A stretch of DNA of 64,000 nucleotides. Origin: Bartonella sp. WD16.2 (lineage in GTDB: Bacteria; Pseudomonadota; Alphaproteobacteria; Rhizobiales; Rhizobiaceae). Each line of letters starts with the position of its first letter. The first letter of the stretch is position 1. Positions 40,330 to 50,005 of the stretch are shown here, piece by piece. The notes under the pieces were generated by a model, which did not search any database, was not told the origin of the DNA, and worked only from the letters and a program-made list of their open reading frames with translations. A program made the position numbers and the translations under genes. The DNA lies in assembly GCF_002022505.1 (NCBI RefSeq), contig NZ_CP019781.1, positions 1,083,501 to 1,147,500 on the forward strand, read 5' to 3'.

Positions 40330-41987
40330 ATGTACCTACACATCATCAGCGTGAAAGTATGGAATTTGATGTAGTAATTGTAGGAGCAGGACCTGCAGGC
40401 CTTTCTGCTGCAATTCGTTTGAAACAAAACAATCCCAAACTTTCTATTGTAATTCTCGAAAAAAGCACCGAAATCGGTGCTCACATTCTATCAGGTGCAG
40501 TGGTTGATCCTATTGGTATAAATACACTTTTACCAGAATGGAAAAATGAACAAAATCATCCTTTCAAAACGCCTGTTACTAGTGATCAATTTTTTCTATT
40601 GAAGCCAACGAGCACTAAAGTATTACCTAATATTTTTCTCCCAAAAATCTTATCAAATGATGGTTGTTATATCGTTTCACTGGGGAGTGTTTGCCGCTGG
40701 TTAAGTAAAAAAGCTGAAGCGCTTGGTGTTGAAATTTATCCCGGATTTGCCATATCTCAGATTCTTTATAATGATAAAGGAGCTGTTATTGGTGTCCTCA
40801 CAGGTGATATGGGTATTGAAAAAGAGGGGACACCTGGAAAAAATTATATTCCTGGCATGGCTTTACTGGCAAAATACACCCTCATTGCAGAAGGAGCGCG
40901 TGGCTCAATTGCTAAACAACTCATACAAAAATTCGACCTTAGCAAGAACCGTGAACCACAAAAATTTGGTCTTGGTCTTAAAGAACTTTGGGAAGTTGAT
41001 TCCTCAAAGCATAAACCTGGTTCAGTTCAGCATTTCATCGGCTGGCCATTGGATAATAACACTGGTGGTGGAGGTTTTCTCTATCATCAAGAAGACAATT
41101 TGATTTCCGTTGGCCTTGTTGTACACTTGGATTATAAAAATCCTTATCTCTCTCCTTTTGAAGAATTTCAACGTTTCAAAACACACCCCAAGCTGTACGA
41201 ACTTTTAAAGGGTGCAAAACGTCTTGCTTATGGTGCACGCGTTATCAGCGAAGGTGGTTGGCAATCTGTACCAAAACTCATCTTTCCCGGTGGTGCACTC
41301 ATTGGATGTTCTGCTGGCTTTGTTAATGTACCTCGTATCAAAGGCTCACATAATGCCATATTATCCGGTATACTAGCAGCTGATAAAATAGCTGACGCCC
41401 TTGCTCAAGGTCGTTCCCATGATGAAGTTAAAGAGATCGAAGATCATTGGCGCAAAGGTCCTATCGGAAAAGATCTTTATATAGCACGTAATACTAAACC
41501 ACTCTGGGCAAAATATGGTACAAAATACGGAATTAAACTTGCTGTATTTGATATATGGTGGCAAAAGATTTTTGGCTTTTCTTTATTTAGAACACTCCCT
41601 CATGGAAAACCGGACTATGCATATTTGGAACCAGCAGAAAAATTTCAACCTATAGCTTATTCCAAGCCAGATGGTATTGTGACTTTTGATTGTCTTTCCA
41701 GTGTAGCACTTTCCAATACGCACCATACAGAAAATCAACCTTGCCATTTAAAAATAGCCTCATTGGAAAAACATAAGAACTCTGAATATGCAATCTACGG
41801 GGGACCTTCTACACGTTATTGCCCCGCTTGTGTCTATGAATGGCTAGACCATAATGATCATAAAATTTATATTATTAATGCCTCAAACTGCATCCATTGT
41901 AAAACATGTGATATTAAAGACCCTAACCAAAATATCAATTGGACTTGTCCGCAAGGAAGTGAAGGACCTTTTTACCCAAATATGTAA
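40326..41987 (+). CDS. Electron transfer flavoprotein-ubiquinone oxidoreductase
   Basis: The 553-residue protein starts with an FAD Rossmann motif (DVVIVGAGPAGLSAAIRLK) and includes the ubiquinone-binding region (SHNAILSGILAAD). It ends in a 4Fe-4S ferredoxin-like domain with four Cys (CPACVYEW, then NCIHCKTCDIKDP and WTCPQG). Known role: monotopic inner-membrane enzyme passing ETF electrons to the ubiquinone pool. It overlaps etfA by four bases. A diverged piece of the flagellin repeat begins only a few bases after its stop. Confidence 0.96.
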   Translation: MNVPTHHQRESMEFDVVIVGAGPAGLSAAIRLKQNNPKLSIVILEKSTEIGAHILSGAVVDPIGINTLLPEWKNEQNHPFKTPVTSDQFFLLKPTSTKVLPNIFLPKILSNDGCYIVSLGSVCRWLSKKAEALGVEIYPGFAISQILYNDKGAVIGVLTGDMGIEKEGTPGKNYIPGMALLAKYTLIAEGARGSIAKQLIQKFDLSKNREPQKFGLGLKELWEVDSSKHKPGSVQHFIGWPLDNNTGGGGFLYHQEDNLISVGLVVHLDYKNPYLSPFEEFQRFKTHPKLYELLKGAKRLAYGARVISEGGWQSVPKLIFPGGALIGCSAGFVNVPRIKGSHNAILSGILAADKIADALAQGRSHDEVKEIEDHWRKGPIGKDLYIARNTKPLWAKYGTKYGIKLAVFDIWWQKIFGFSLFRTLPHGKPDYAYLEPAEKFQPIAYSKPDGIVTFDCLSSVALSNTHHTENQPCHLKIASLEKHKNSEYAIYGGPSTRYCPACVYEWLDHNDHKIYIINASNCIHCKTCDIKDPNQNINWTCPQGSEGPFYPNM

Positions 41988-42193
41988 TTAGCGCCTTATT
42001 ATCTTTTTCGCAAAAAACTAAAACCCCTATATTCTAAAAAATACAATTTTTATTCAGCTAAAAATTGTGATTTATATACTGATGCTTATAAGGCACATCT
42101 GACCTTACCCCCCTAATCCATATTTTAAATCAGCTAAGTTAGACTGCTCTTATCAGAAAAACTAAGCGTATACTCATTATTTGAACAGTTAAT

Positions 42194-42224
42194 AAAAAAG
42201 GCCACGCGAATGCGCAGCCTTTTT
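42194..42224 (-). terminator. Terminator of flagellin copy 1
   Basis: Reading leftward, AAAAAGGCTGCG and GCGTGGCCTTTTTT form a GC-rich stem (with U-G wobbles) around a CATTC loop with a T tail. The same hairpin follows the other two flagellin genes. Confidence 0.85.
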
Positions 42225-42243
42225 AAGTAAGAATGTTATGGAA

Positions 42244-43440
42244 TTAATTACGGAACAAGAATAAGATATTCTGGCTACCCTGATTTGCAATAGAAAGAGC
42301 TTGAACACCAAGCTGTTGCTGAACTTGCAAAGCAGACAATTTTGCAGATTCTGCATTCATGTCAGCATCAATCATTGAACCGATCCCTGCATCAACATTG
42401 TCTAACAATCTTTTAACAAACTCGAGCTGAGTATTCATCAAGTTAACTGCAGCACCAATTTTAGCACCCGCAATAAGAGTTAGATCAACTGCATCGCGCA
42501 CTTTATTTTGAAGGCTGCCTAGAAGGATATTTTGTCCATCTGAAGACATTGCACCAATTCCTTCTATTTTGACAAATTCAGCTACGGTAACTTTACTAGC
42601 TTCCACTTTAAAAGCAGCTTGCGCTTTAGCCCACGTGTCGTTCCCTTTATCTTTATCAGTCAGCGCTTTTTCAGCATTAGTTACGGCCTCTTTCGCCTTT
42701 TGTATCGCACCCTTTCCTGGTTCTTCTTTAGGGTCAGCACCATATATGGCAACCAAATCCGCCAATGCAGTTTTCTTCTCTTCAAGGTCATTTACCAATG
42801 CTTTGTATGCTTTTTCTGCTTTCTCAAAAGTCTCAATAGACTTAGCAATATTACTTTTTTCGTCTGCATTGAAAATGTTTTTCAAAATACCTTTTGACAT
42901 ATCAATGGTGCCATTTTCATTCATAACACCAAAGTTCAACTCACGGCCACCAACTTCAATCATATCAACATAGACAGCTGTACCTTCACGACGATAACCA
43001 GCAGCTATGCTAGCAGTTTGACCACCATTGGAAAGCATGTTTTTGCCAGCAAATGAAGAAGACTGAACTGCATTCGAAATGTTCGTCATATTTGCTTTCA
43101 TTGAATCTTGAAGCTTAGCAATATCAACTTCACCTTTTCCATTAACAGTAACCATTGATTTTTGAATATCATCAAGTGCTTCTTTGGTTAGGTCAACAGC
43201 TGTAGCAGCAATACTCACCTGTTCTTTACCTAAATTAATGGCATCAATAACAGTGCTCATTGTATTACTGTCATGCTTCATCATTGATGAAATAGACCAG
43301 TAGGCTGTATTATCACCAGCATTGTTAATACGCAAACCTGTTGAAATACGGTCTTTTGATTTGTCTAAATTATTATCAATTGCACGAAGTGTCTGCAATG
43401 CAGTCATTGCAGATCTATTAGTAAGTATACTTGAACCCAT
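42244..43440 (-). CDS. fla: Flagellin, copy 1
   Basis: A 398-residue flagellin from the ATG giving MGSSILTNRSAMTALQTLR, which has AAGGGA eight bases upstream; a longer frame with 19 extra residues lacks such support. The N-terminal D0/D1 (NLDKSKDRISTGLRINNAGDN) and C-terminal D1/D0 (SAKLSALQVQQQLGVQALSI, ending in FLFRN) are conserved. The central ~80 residues are Lys/Glu/Ala-rich. Exported by the flagellar type III system. The protein appears identical to copy 2. No flagellar assembly genes apart from the FliJ-like gene lie in the window. Confidence 0.96.
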   Translation of the reverse strand: MGSSILTNRSAMTALQTLRAIDNNLDKSKDRISTGLRINNAGDNTAYWSISSMMKHDSNTMSTVIDAINLGKEQVSIAATAVDLTKEALDDIQKSMVTVNGKGEVDIAKLQDSMKANMTNISNAVQSSSFAGKNMLSNGGQTASIAAGYRREGTAVYVDMIEVGGRELNFGVMNENGTIDMSKGILKNIFNADEKSNIAKSIETFEKAEKAYKALVNDLEEKKTALADLVAIYGADPKEEPGKGAIQKAKEAVTNAEKALTDKDKGNDTWAKAQAAFKVEASKVTVAEFVKIEGIGAMSSDGQNILLGSLQNKVRDAVDLTLIAGAKIGAAVNLMNTQLEFVKRLLDNVDAGIGSMIDADMNAESAKLSALQVQQQLGVQALSIANQGSQNILFLFRN

Positions 43441-43587
43441 AATCGTGTCCCTTAACGAAAAATAATTAAAGAGGGACATGCTATTTTTATAGCTCATGAT
43501 AGAACGACATCATGTCTGCCAGATAAATTTGGCCTATCACTTTTTGCAGTGCTATCAGACTAAAAAATATTGTTCAAGTTGTTTTTT

Positions 43588-44379
43588 TCAATGTGTGGAT
43601 AAAAATGCAACTCTTTGCAAAGTAGTTTCAAGGGCCGTTATTAAAGCAGCCCGCCCACCTTGGTTAGAAAAACAATTTGATAAAAGTTCATTTGTTCCTC
43701 CCTTTGTTGAAAATTCTTGTTCAAGAAGTGCAAAATCAATAGACATTGAACAATGAGCTTTTGTGTTTTTGCGCATTTGATCAGAAAGATTTCCAAACAT
43801 CGTGCTAAGAAAATCTGCTGACTGAGTTTTTTCTATTCCTTGTGTCACCAACCATTGATGTGCTGTTTCTATAAAATTAAAGTACACTCCCATAAGTGAT
43901 CCAGCTGTCATGAAAAGGTTAAACTGATCTTCTCTTTCAAGTACTAATGTGCCACCTAACTTATCAAACATGGCACGTAAAAATGGATGATCGGGATAGA
44001 TTGGTGTTAAATTTTTGCATTCTGAGACAAAGGGTAGAGGAATAGCACGGTAAACTTTATGGTTTATCCATTTTTCAACATCTGCTGCTCTAGCCATTGC
44101 AAGTACAGAAACAACAAGTTGTTCTGGGTGGAAACGAAGAGGGCGCAATATTTCTTCAGCAACTTGATTGCGTAGACAAAGGAGAACACAATCACTACTA
44201 TCTAGCAATGCTTGATTGTTTTCAGCAATTATAACCTTATTATAATCATGGGAGAGACGTTGTGCTATTTGTGTGTTGCGTGGTGAAACGACAATTGAAT
44301 GCACCTCAAAAGCGCTAGCCATTAAACCATCAATCATTGCAGCGCTAATTGTGCCCGTTCCCAAAAAGCCAATTTTCAT
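43588..44379 (-). CDS. Pyrroline-5-carboxylate reductase-like NADP-binding protein
   Basis: About 263 residues from the ATG giving MKIGFLGTGTISAAMIDGL, behind a GAGGAGAG ribosome site (a longer start four codons earlier is weaker). The N-terminus is a Rossmann NADP site, followed by VLLCLRNQVAEEILRPL and a helical C-terminal domain with KGGTNEL, like the P5CR dimer domain (KGGTTEA). True ProC carries more of the catalytic signature, so the role in proline synthesis is unproven. Its last 31 bases lie inside the flagellin inverted repeat. Confidence 0.85.
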   Translation of the reverse strand: MKIGFLGTGTISAAMIDGLMASAFEVHSIVVSPRNTQIAQRLSHDYNKVIIAENNQALLDSSDCVLLCLRNQVAEEILRPLRFHPEQLVVSVLAMARAADVEKWINHKVYRAIPLPFVSECKNLTPIYPDHPFLRAMFDKLGGTLVLEREDQFNLFMTAGSLMGVYFNFIETAHQWLVTQGIEKTQSADFLSTMFGNLSDQMRKNTKAHCSMSIDFALLEQEFSTKGGTNELLSNCFSNQGGRAALITALETTLQRVAFLSTH

Positions 44380-44391
44380 GTCTCTCCTCAT

Positions 44392-44754
44392 GTTTACAAT
44401 TTAAAGTGGATCTCAAATCAGCTCTTAACATACTTTGACTAGCATTGATTCACGAATAGTTGATAATAAATATCATTAAAGACTTCAGTAGACTACCCTC
44501 AACATAAATAAGGCCATTGTTTCTTTGTAAAATCTAGATGAAGCAAAATAGACTTAAGTCATAAAAGCCATAAATTTGCATCTGTATAGCATTATTCCAA
44601 AGTTAAGATATGTATCTTGCCACTTAGCGTAATTGCTTCACTCAGTTAATGGATTTTATCCGCGTATAAAAATTAATAACAAGAGCAACATATAAATAGG
44701 GAGAATAATCAATCCAAAATATTTTTAGCTGATACAATAAACGGTATAGAAAAT
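44392..44754. other. Intergenic region, no gene seen
   Basis: AT-rich spacer between the proC-like gene (start side) and the yraN stop. No feature recognised. Confidence 0.4.
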
Positions 44755-45123
44755 TTATTTATGAGACTCAATAAATGCCGGAATATGATGTGGCCAACGC
44801 CACGGTAAAATTGCAATTAGGTCAAAACGTACACATAAAAGAGAGTAATCTTTTTGCCGTGCTAACCAAACATTAGCTGCCGATATAATACGTTTTTCAT
44901 TTACCTGACAAACTGCAGTCATTGCTTCAGTTAATGTTGAACGTGCTTTCACTTCAACAATTAAAACAAGATTTCCACGCCGTGCAATTAAATCAATTTC
45001 CCCACATTTTGTTTTAAAACGCATTTCAGCAATATGAAATCCTTTCAAACGTAACCACCAAGCTGCCCACTTTTCCGCTCGAATACCTTTATAAAAGGAT
45101 TTTTTCTTATGCTTTTTTTGCAT
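44755..45123 (-). CDS. yraN: UPF0102 / YraN-family protein
   Basis: The 122-residue protein has the endonuclease-like core of the family: AEKWAAWWLRLKGFHIAEMRFKT, then KCGEIDLIARRGNLVLIVEVKARS, where the E, D and ExK residues match the Holliday-junction-resolvase-like fold, and IISAANVWLARQ. Activity not established. It starts 4 bases after the rsmI stop, so the two are co-transcribed, the common pairing in alphaproteobacteria. Confidence 0.9.
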   Translation of the reverse strand: MQKKHKKKSFYKGIRAEKWAAWWLRLKGFHIAEMRFKTKCGEIDLIARRGNLVLIVEVKARSTLTEAMTAVCQVNEKRIISAANVWLARQKDYSLLCVRFDLIAILPWRWPHHIPAFIESHK

Positions 45124-45127
45124 AATC

Positions 45128-46027
45128 CTACCCTCCCTTTAAAAGAGTTGATCGTTGGAAAAGTTCTTGTTTTTTCAAACCTGTTTTTTTTGCAATTAAA
45201 GCAGCCGCCTTCGCTGCAGGATATATACTAAGCAACTCTAGTAACATCGCATCGATTTCTTGAGTACTCATTTGCTGTAAAGATGCTGTTGCTTCTCCAA
45301 CGAGTATAACAATTTCTCCACGAATACGCGTTTGTTTTCCATATTTCTCAACTAAGTTTCCTAAATTGGAGACATCTATAGTTTCAAATTTTTTTGTTAA
45401 TTCACGGCATATTGCAGCTGGTCGGTTAGCTGTGAAAATAGTAACCATATCTTGCAAAGTTTCTACAAGACGGTGAGGCGATTCATAGAACACTAAGGTC
45501 GTAGGTATCGATTTTAATTGTTCCAGTCGCTTTTGGCGCTGCGTTTTCTTAGTACTCAAAAAACCTGCAAAGAAAAAGCTATCTGTAGGAAACCCTGTTG
45601 TTACAATAGAAGCTAAAAGAGCTGATGCACCGGGAATCGGAACGATTTTGTAACCAGCTTTACGCACCTCTTTTACTAATTTAAATCCTGGATCAGAAAT
45701 AAGTGGTGTTCCAGCATCTGATACAAGGGCCACTGTTTTATTTTCTGCCAAAGCTTCTAATAATTTCACTCCTGCTTTTTGTGCGTTATGCTCATGATAA
45801 AGAAATGTTTTTTTCTGAATACCGTAGTGTTCTAACAGAACACGTGTTACCCGCGTATCTTCACAAGCTAAAATATCGACTTGTGCAAGGACTTGCAAAG
45901 CACGGATAGTTATATCTGCAAGATTTCCGATAGGTGTTGCCACTAAATAAAGCGCTGGTTCTATAATTGGTGCACAAAAGGCATGAGAACCTATAAAATA
46001 TATTTTTTCACTCACACTCTTCTGCAT
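45128..46027 (-). CDS. rsmI: 16S rRNA (cytidine(1402)-2'-O)-methyltransferase RsmI
   Basis: The 299-residue tetrapyrrole-methylase-fold protein carries LYLVATPIGNLADITIRAL, ILACEDTRVTRVLLEHYGI, VALVSDAGTPLISDPGF and PIPGASALLASIVTTGFP, with YESPHRLVETL further on. Known role: 2'-O-methylation of C1402 in the ribosomal P site with AdoMet. The N-terminus has ~25 residues before the core, so an internal start is possible. It lies upstream of yraN in the same direction and about 36 bases from pyrF. Confidence 0.95.
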   Translation of the reverse strand: MQKSVSEKIYFIGSHAFCAPIIEPALYLVATPIGNLADITIRALQVLAQVDILACEDTRVTRVLLEHYGIQKKTFLYHEHNAQKAGVKLLEALAENKTVALVSDAGTPLISDPGFKLVKEVRKAGYKIVPIPGASALLASIVTTGFPTDSFFFAGFLSTKKTQRQKRLEQLKSIPTTLVFYESPHRLVETLQDMVTIFTANRPAAICRELTKKFETIDVSNLGNLVEKYGKQTRIRGEIVILVGEATASLQQMSTQEIDAMLLELLSIYPAAKAAALIAKKTGLKKQELFQRSTLLKGG

Positions 46028-46063
46028 ATCCAGTGCTTTCTCTTCAAAATTTTAGCAAAGACC

Positions 46064-46765
46064 TTATGAACAATCGTCAGACATTTCTGCCAAAATTTTC
46101 TTTGTTACAGCTAAAGGATCAATAGCTTGAATGATAGGCCGCGCCACGACAAGATGGCTTGCACCAGAATCCAATGCTTTTCTTGGTGTCATAACTCGTT
46201 TTTGATCATTTTTATCACTTCCCTGAGGGCGAATCCCTGGTGTTATTAATGCCATATCAGTTCCAATAACTTTTCGCAAAGCTTCTGCTTCAAGTGCTGA
46301 AGCAACAATGCCACCCATTCCTACTTTTTGCGCTTGCTCAGCTCTTTTGAGCACTAATTTTTGGGGATTATCTTTATAACCAGCATTTTTTAAATCGACT
46401 TCATCCATTGATGTTAAGACTGTCACCCCCAGTAAACATAAATCACTTCCTTTAACCGCTGCAACAGCTGCTTTCATTGTTGTTGGATATGCATGAATCG
46501 TCAGCATTGAAACACCTAATTTTGCAATATTTTCCACAGCTCTAGCAACGGTATGATCGATATCTAACAATTTCATATCGAAAAACACTTTTTTTTGTGC
46601 TTGAATAAGATCCTTGGCTAATTCCATTCCGCCAGAAAAAAACAACTGATAACCGATTTTATACCAGCTGACCCAATCACCCAATTGCGTGATCAATTTT
46701 TCTGCTTGTTTAATATCCGGAACGTCTAATCCCACGATTAAGCGTTCACGCATCATAGTTACCAT
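46064..46765 (-). CDS. pyrF: Orotidine 5'-phosphate decarboxylase
   Basis: The 233-residue TIM barrel begins with [17 protein letters not shown]. The catalytic Asp-Lys-x-x-Asp tetrad is in [14 protein letters not shown] near 63-71, and the phosphate-binding loop is [18 protein letters not shown] near 185-200. Known reaction: OMP to UMP, last step of de novo pyrimidine synthesis. It sits between rsmI and mrp, all co-oriented. Confidence 0.96.
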   Translation of the reverse strand: MVTMMRERLIVGLDVPDIKQAEKLITQLGDWVSWYKIGYQLFFSGGMELAKDLIQAQKKVFFDMKLLDIDHTVARAVENIAKLGVSMLTIHAYPTTMKAAVAAVKGSDLCLLGVTVLTSMDEVDLKNAGYKDNPQKLVLKRAEQAQKVGMGGIVASALEAEALRKVIGTDMALITPGIRPQGSDKNDQKRVMTPRKALDSGASHLVVARPIIQAIDPLAVTKKILAEMSDDCS

Positions 46766-46831
46766 TAAAACACTCCCTTATTATTTTAGGATTACTTTAC
46801 CTTAAGCGAGACTTTACTCAAAAAAATGAAG

Positions 46832-47926
46832 TTAAGAAAATTTGTCTTTTATTTGATGAACAATTGCACGGTAAAGATTGGTATGCCTACCTTCCGGCTC
46901 AGAGATAAAAATTGGCACTCCATCATCTGAAGAAAATCGAAAAGTTGCATCGAGTGGCACTTCTGCCAAGAAGGGAATATCTCGGTTTTCTGCTTCTGTA
47001 CGCACAGTGCCATGACCAAAAATATCATAGCGTTTTCCTGTGTCAGGCGCAATAAAGTAGCTCATGTTTTCAATAAGTCCCAGAATGCGGACTTTAACTT
47101 TTGTAAACATTTCTACAGCTTTGCGTGCATCAACTAAAGCAAGATCTTGTGGGGTAGAAACAATCAACGCACCCGTTAACGGCACTTGTTGAGCTAGTGT
47201 TAATTGTGCATCCCCTGTTCCAGGTGGCATATCAACTACCAAAACATCGAGAGGCCCCCATAAAACATCCCTTAGTAATTGGGTTACAGCTGCCATCACC
47301 ATAGGACCACGCCATACGATTGGTTTTTCCTCTTCAACTAAAAAACCCATAGACATTAATTTAAGGCCAAATTTTTCAAGAGGTTGAATTTTTTTGTCAT
47401 CAACTAATGATGGTTTTTGATTTACAAGCCCTGTCAAACGTGGCAGAGACGGACCGTAGATATCTGCATCCATCAAACCTGTTTTAAAACCAGCATCCTG
47501 TAAAGCTAAGGCAATATTTATCGCCATTGTGGATTTGCCAACTCCTCCCTTTCCAGAAGCAACAGCAATGATATGCTGTACATTTTCTATCGGCATTTTC
47601 ATAGGCAATGTATTTGCTTTACGTTTCTGCGCAGAAAAAACTGCATGTTTGTGTGTTTGAGAAAATGTTGGCGATTGTTTTTCTTCCGTAAGAGTGACAA
47701 CAACTGCTTCAACTCCATCCATAGCATACACTACTTTTTCAGCAGCGCGGCGTAATGGTTCTAATTCTTGTGCGCGTTCACGGGGAACTGTAATGGAAAA
47801 GAAAACCTTACCACCTGTAATGAATATTTCTGAAAGCAACCCAAGCGATACAATATCGCTTTCAAAATTTGGTCCTTTAACTTTACGCAGTTCTTCACGA
47901 ATAGCTTCGCGTGTAACAGGGACCAC
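46832..47926 (-). CDS. Mrp/NBP35-family iron-sulfur cluster carrier ATPase (ApbC-like)
   Basis: The 364-residue protein has an N-terminal DUF59-type domain (LRKVKGPNFESDIVSLGLLS) and a MinD-like ATPase: deviant Walker A ASGKGGVGKSTMAINIAL near 121-138, GLMDADIYGPSLPRL, and VDMPPGTGDAQLTLAQ. Where many homologues have a CxxC cluster site, this one reads NMSYFIAPDTGKRYDIFG, the form common in Rhizobiales. Known role: Fe-S cluster transfer. First gene of the block carried between the flagellin repeat arms. Confidence 0.93.
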   Translation of the reverse strand: MVPVTREAIREELRKVKGPNFESDIVSLGLLSEIFITGGKVFFSITVPRERAQELEPLRRAAEKVVYAMDGVEAVVVTLTEEKQSPTFSQTHKHAVFSAQKRKANTLPMKMPIENVQHIIAVASGKGGVGKSTMAINIALALQDAGFKTGLMDADIYGPSLPRLTGLVNQKPSLVDDKKIQPLEKFGLKLMSMGFLVEEEKPIVWRGPMVMAAVTQLLRDVLWGPLDVLVVDMPPGTGDAQLTLAQQVPLTGALIVSTPQDLALVDARKAVEMFTKVKVRILGLIENMSYFIAPDTGKRYDIFGHGTVRTEAENRDIPFLAEVPLDATFRFSSDDGVPIFISEPEGRHTNLYRAIVHQIKDKFS

Positions 47927-48419
47927 ACTCTTTCCTCTCTATACAGATGCTAGATAATATAGCAATAAAGAGAAAAAATATTTACGTCAATCACCTTAGC
48001 ACTTTCCTTCGTTAAGAGTTATAAAAGTTTCAGTGTAATAACTGTGTTTCTTTCAAAATACCAATTCAAGATGCAAAGCCAGTTCTATAAAAAACTCTAG
48101 AATAAAATGCATTGCAGAATCTCGTTACAAATATTTGTGTACGAATTTTTCTACAAATCTTTGTAAATAATCCAAAATTTGAAAACCTTATTGATATTAT
48201 AGAGTGATGCACCATTTTTTATCTTATTTTCAATTTTTTGATCGTTTACTCGCGGCGTAACGAAATAACTACAAATTATTCTATGTATACCACTTTCTTT
48301 AATATGGCCCATCAATAAAGACTATTAATTAGAGAAGTTTAGTTCTGTTAATAAAGCATGGATTAGGGAAATAACGTCAAATGTATCTATACTTTAAAAG
48401 TTGCATGTATCAGTGTTAT
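47927..48419. other. Spacer between mrp and the flagellin repeats
   Basis: AT-rich. From about 48360 it begins to resemble the downstream spacer of flagellin copy 2 (GGATTAGG..., TCAGTGTTATAGATCAC), a weakly diverged extra copy of the repeat edge. No gene recognised. Confidence 0.45.
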
Positions 48420-48758
48420 AGATCACGATTTTTAGCTGAATAAAGATTATATTTTTTAAAATATAGGGGTCTTAGTTTTTTGTGAAAAATAATAATTTTA
48501 CTTACATTGAGAGTAGTTACTGAAGTCTGAAAGTTCATCATCAATTATTCGTAAATCAATAATAGTAAATGTATTTGAGAGCAAAGAGTTGCATTTTTAT
48601 CCACACATTGAAAAAAACAACTTGAACAATATTTTTTAGTCTGATAGCACTGCAAAAAGTGATAGGCCAAATTTATCTGGCAGACATGATGTCGTTCTAT
48701 CATGAGCTATAAAAATAGCATGTCCCTCTTTAATTATTTTTCGTTAAGGGACACGATT

Positions 48759-49955
48759 ATGGGTTCAAGTATACTTACTAATAGATCTGCAATGACTGCA
48801 TTGCAGACACTTCGTGCAATTGATAATAATTTAGACAAATCAAAAGACCGTATTTCAACAGGTTTGCGTATTAACAATGCTGGTGATAATACAGCCTACT
48901 GGTCTATTTCATCAATGATGAAGCATGACAGTAATACAATGAGCACTGTTATTGATGCCATTAATTTAGGTAAAGAACAGGTGAGTATTGCTGCTACAGC
49001 TGTTGACCTAACCAAAGAAGCACTTGATGATATTCAAAAATCAATGGTTACTGTTAATGGAAAAGGTGAAGTTGATATTGCTAAGCTTCAAGATTCAATG
49101 AAAGCAAATATGACGAACATTTCGAATGCAGTTCAGTCTTCTTCATTTGCTGGCAAAAACATGCTTTCCAATGGTGGTCAAACTGCTAGCATAGCTGCTG
49201 GTTATCGTCGTGAAGGTACAGCTGTCTATGTTGATATGATTGAAGTTGGTGGCCGTGAGTTGAACTTTGGTGTTATGAATGAAAATGGCACCATTGATAT
49301 GTCAAAAGGTATTTTGAAAAACATTTTCAATGCAGACGAAAAAAGTAATATTGCTAAGTCTATTGAGACTTTTGAGAAAGCAGAAAAAGCATACAAAGCA
49401 TTGGTAAATGACCTTGAAGAGAAGAAAACTGCATTGGCGGATTTGGTTGCCATATATGGTGCTGACCCTAAAGAAGAACCAGGAAAGGGTGCGATACAAA
49501 AGGCGAAAGAGGCCGTAACTAATGCTGAAAAAGCGCTGACTGATAAAGATAAAGGGAACGACACGTGGGCTAAAGCGCAAGCTGCTTTTAAAGTGGAAGC
49601 TAGTAAAGTTACCGTAGCTGAATTTGTCAAAATAGAAGGAATTGGTGCAATGTCTTCAGATGGACAAAATATCCTTCTAGGCAGCCTTCAAAATAAAGTG
49701 CGCGATGCAGTTGATCTAACTCTTATTGCGGGTGCTAAAATTGGTGCTGCAGTTAACTTGATGAATACTCAGCTCGAGTTTGTTAAAAGATTGTTAGACA
49801 ATGTTGATGCAGGGATCGGTTCAATGATTGATGCTGACATGAATGCAGAATCTGCAAAATTGTCTGCTTTGCAAGTTCAGCAACAGCTTGGTGTTCAAGC
49901 TCTTTCTATTGCAAATCAGGGTAGCCAGAATATCTTATTCTTGTTCCGTAATTAA
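48759..49955 (+). CDS. fla: Flagellin, copy 2 (protein identical to copy 1)
   Basis: 398 residues from ATG 48759, preceded by AAGGGACACGATT. All residues match copy 1, including the Lys/Glu/Ala-rich central domain (for example ADEKSNIAKSIETFEK). Orientation is opposite to copy 1. It is followed by its own terminator, and copy 3 begins about 500 bases later in the same direction. Perfect identity over the whole protein implies very recent duplication or ongoing gene conversion. Confidence 0.96.
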   Translation: MGSSILTNRSAMTALQTLRAIDNNLDKSKDRISTGLRINNAGDNTAYWSISSMMKHDSNTMSTVIDAINLGKEQVSIAATAVDLTKEALDDIQKSMVTVNGKGEVDIAKLQDSMKANMTNISNAVQSSSFAGKNMLSNGGQTASIAAGYRREGTAVYVDMIEVGGRELNFGVMNENGTIDMSKGILKNIFNADEKSNIAKSIETFEKAEKAYKALVNDLEEKKTALADLVAIYGADPKEEPGKGAIQKAKEAVTNAEKALTDKDKGNDTWAKAQAAFKVEASKVTVAEFVKIEGIGAMSSDGQNILLGSLQNKVRDAVDLTLIAGAKIGAAVNLMNTQLEFVKRLLDNVDAGIGSMIDADMNAESAKLSALQVQQQLGVQALSIANQGSQNILFLFRN

Positions 49956-49974
49956 TTCCATAACATTCTTACTT

Positions 49975-50005
49975 AAAAAGGCTGCGCATTCGCGTGGCCT
50001 TTTTT
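49975..50005 (+). terminator. Terminator of flagellin copy 2
   Basis: AAAAAGGCTGCG / GCGTGGCCTTTTT hairpin around a CATTC loop, followed by T residues, 20 bases after the stop codon. Same as copy 1 on the other strand. Confidence 0.85.

Larger units (their letters stand above)
42004..43618. repeat. Inverted repeat arm 1 (flagellin copy 1 plus flanks)
   Basis: This 1615-base block is the reverse complement of 48581-50195. It spans flagellin copy 1, its terminator and downstream spacer, and its upstream region to the last 31 bases of the proC-like gene. I saw one mismatch, in the AAACCCC/AGACCCC stretch near the outer edge; the stretches I compared elsewhere were identical. Inner edge at 43618. 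Confidence 0.9.

Noticed and set aside
42569..42973. A 134-residue frame opposite flagellin copy 1, with matching frames opposite copies 2 and 3
   Set aside because: It is the antisense shadow of the flagellin coding sequence. It has no ribosome site, and its apparent conservation follows from the repeated gene.
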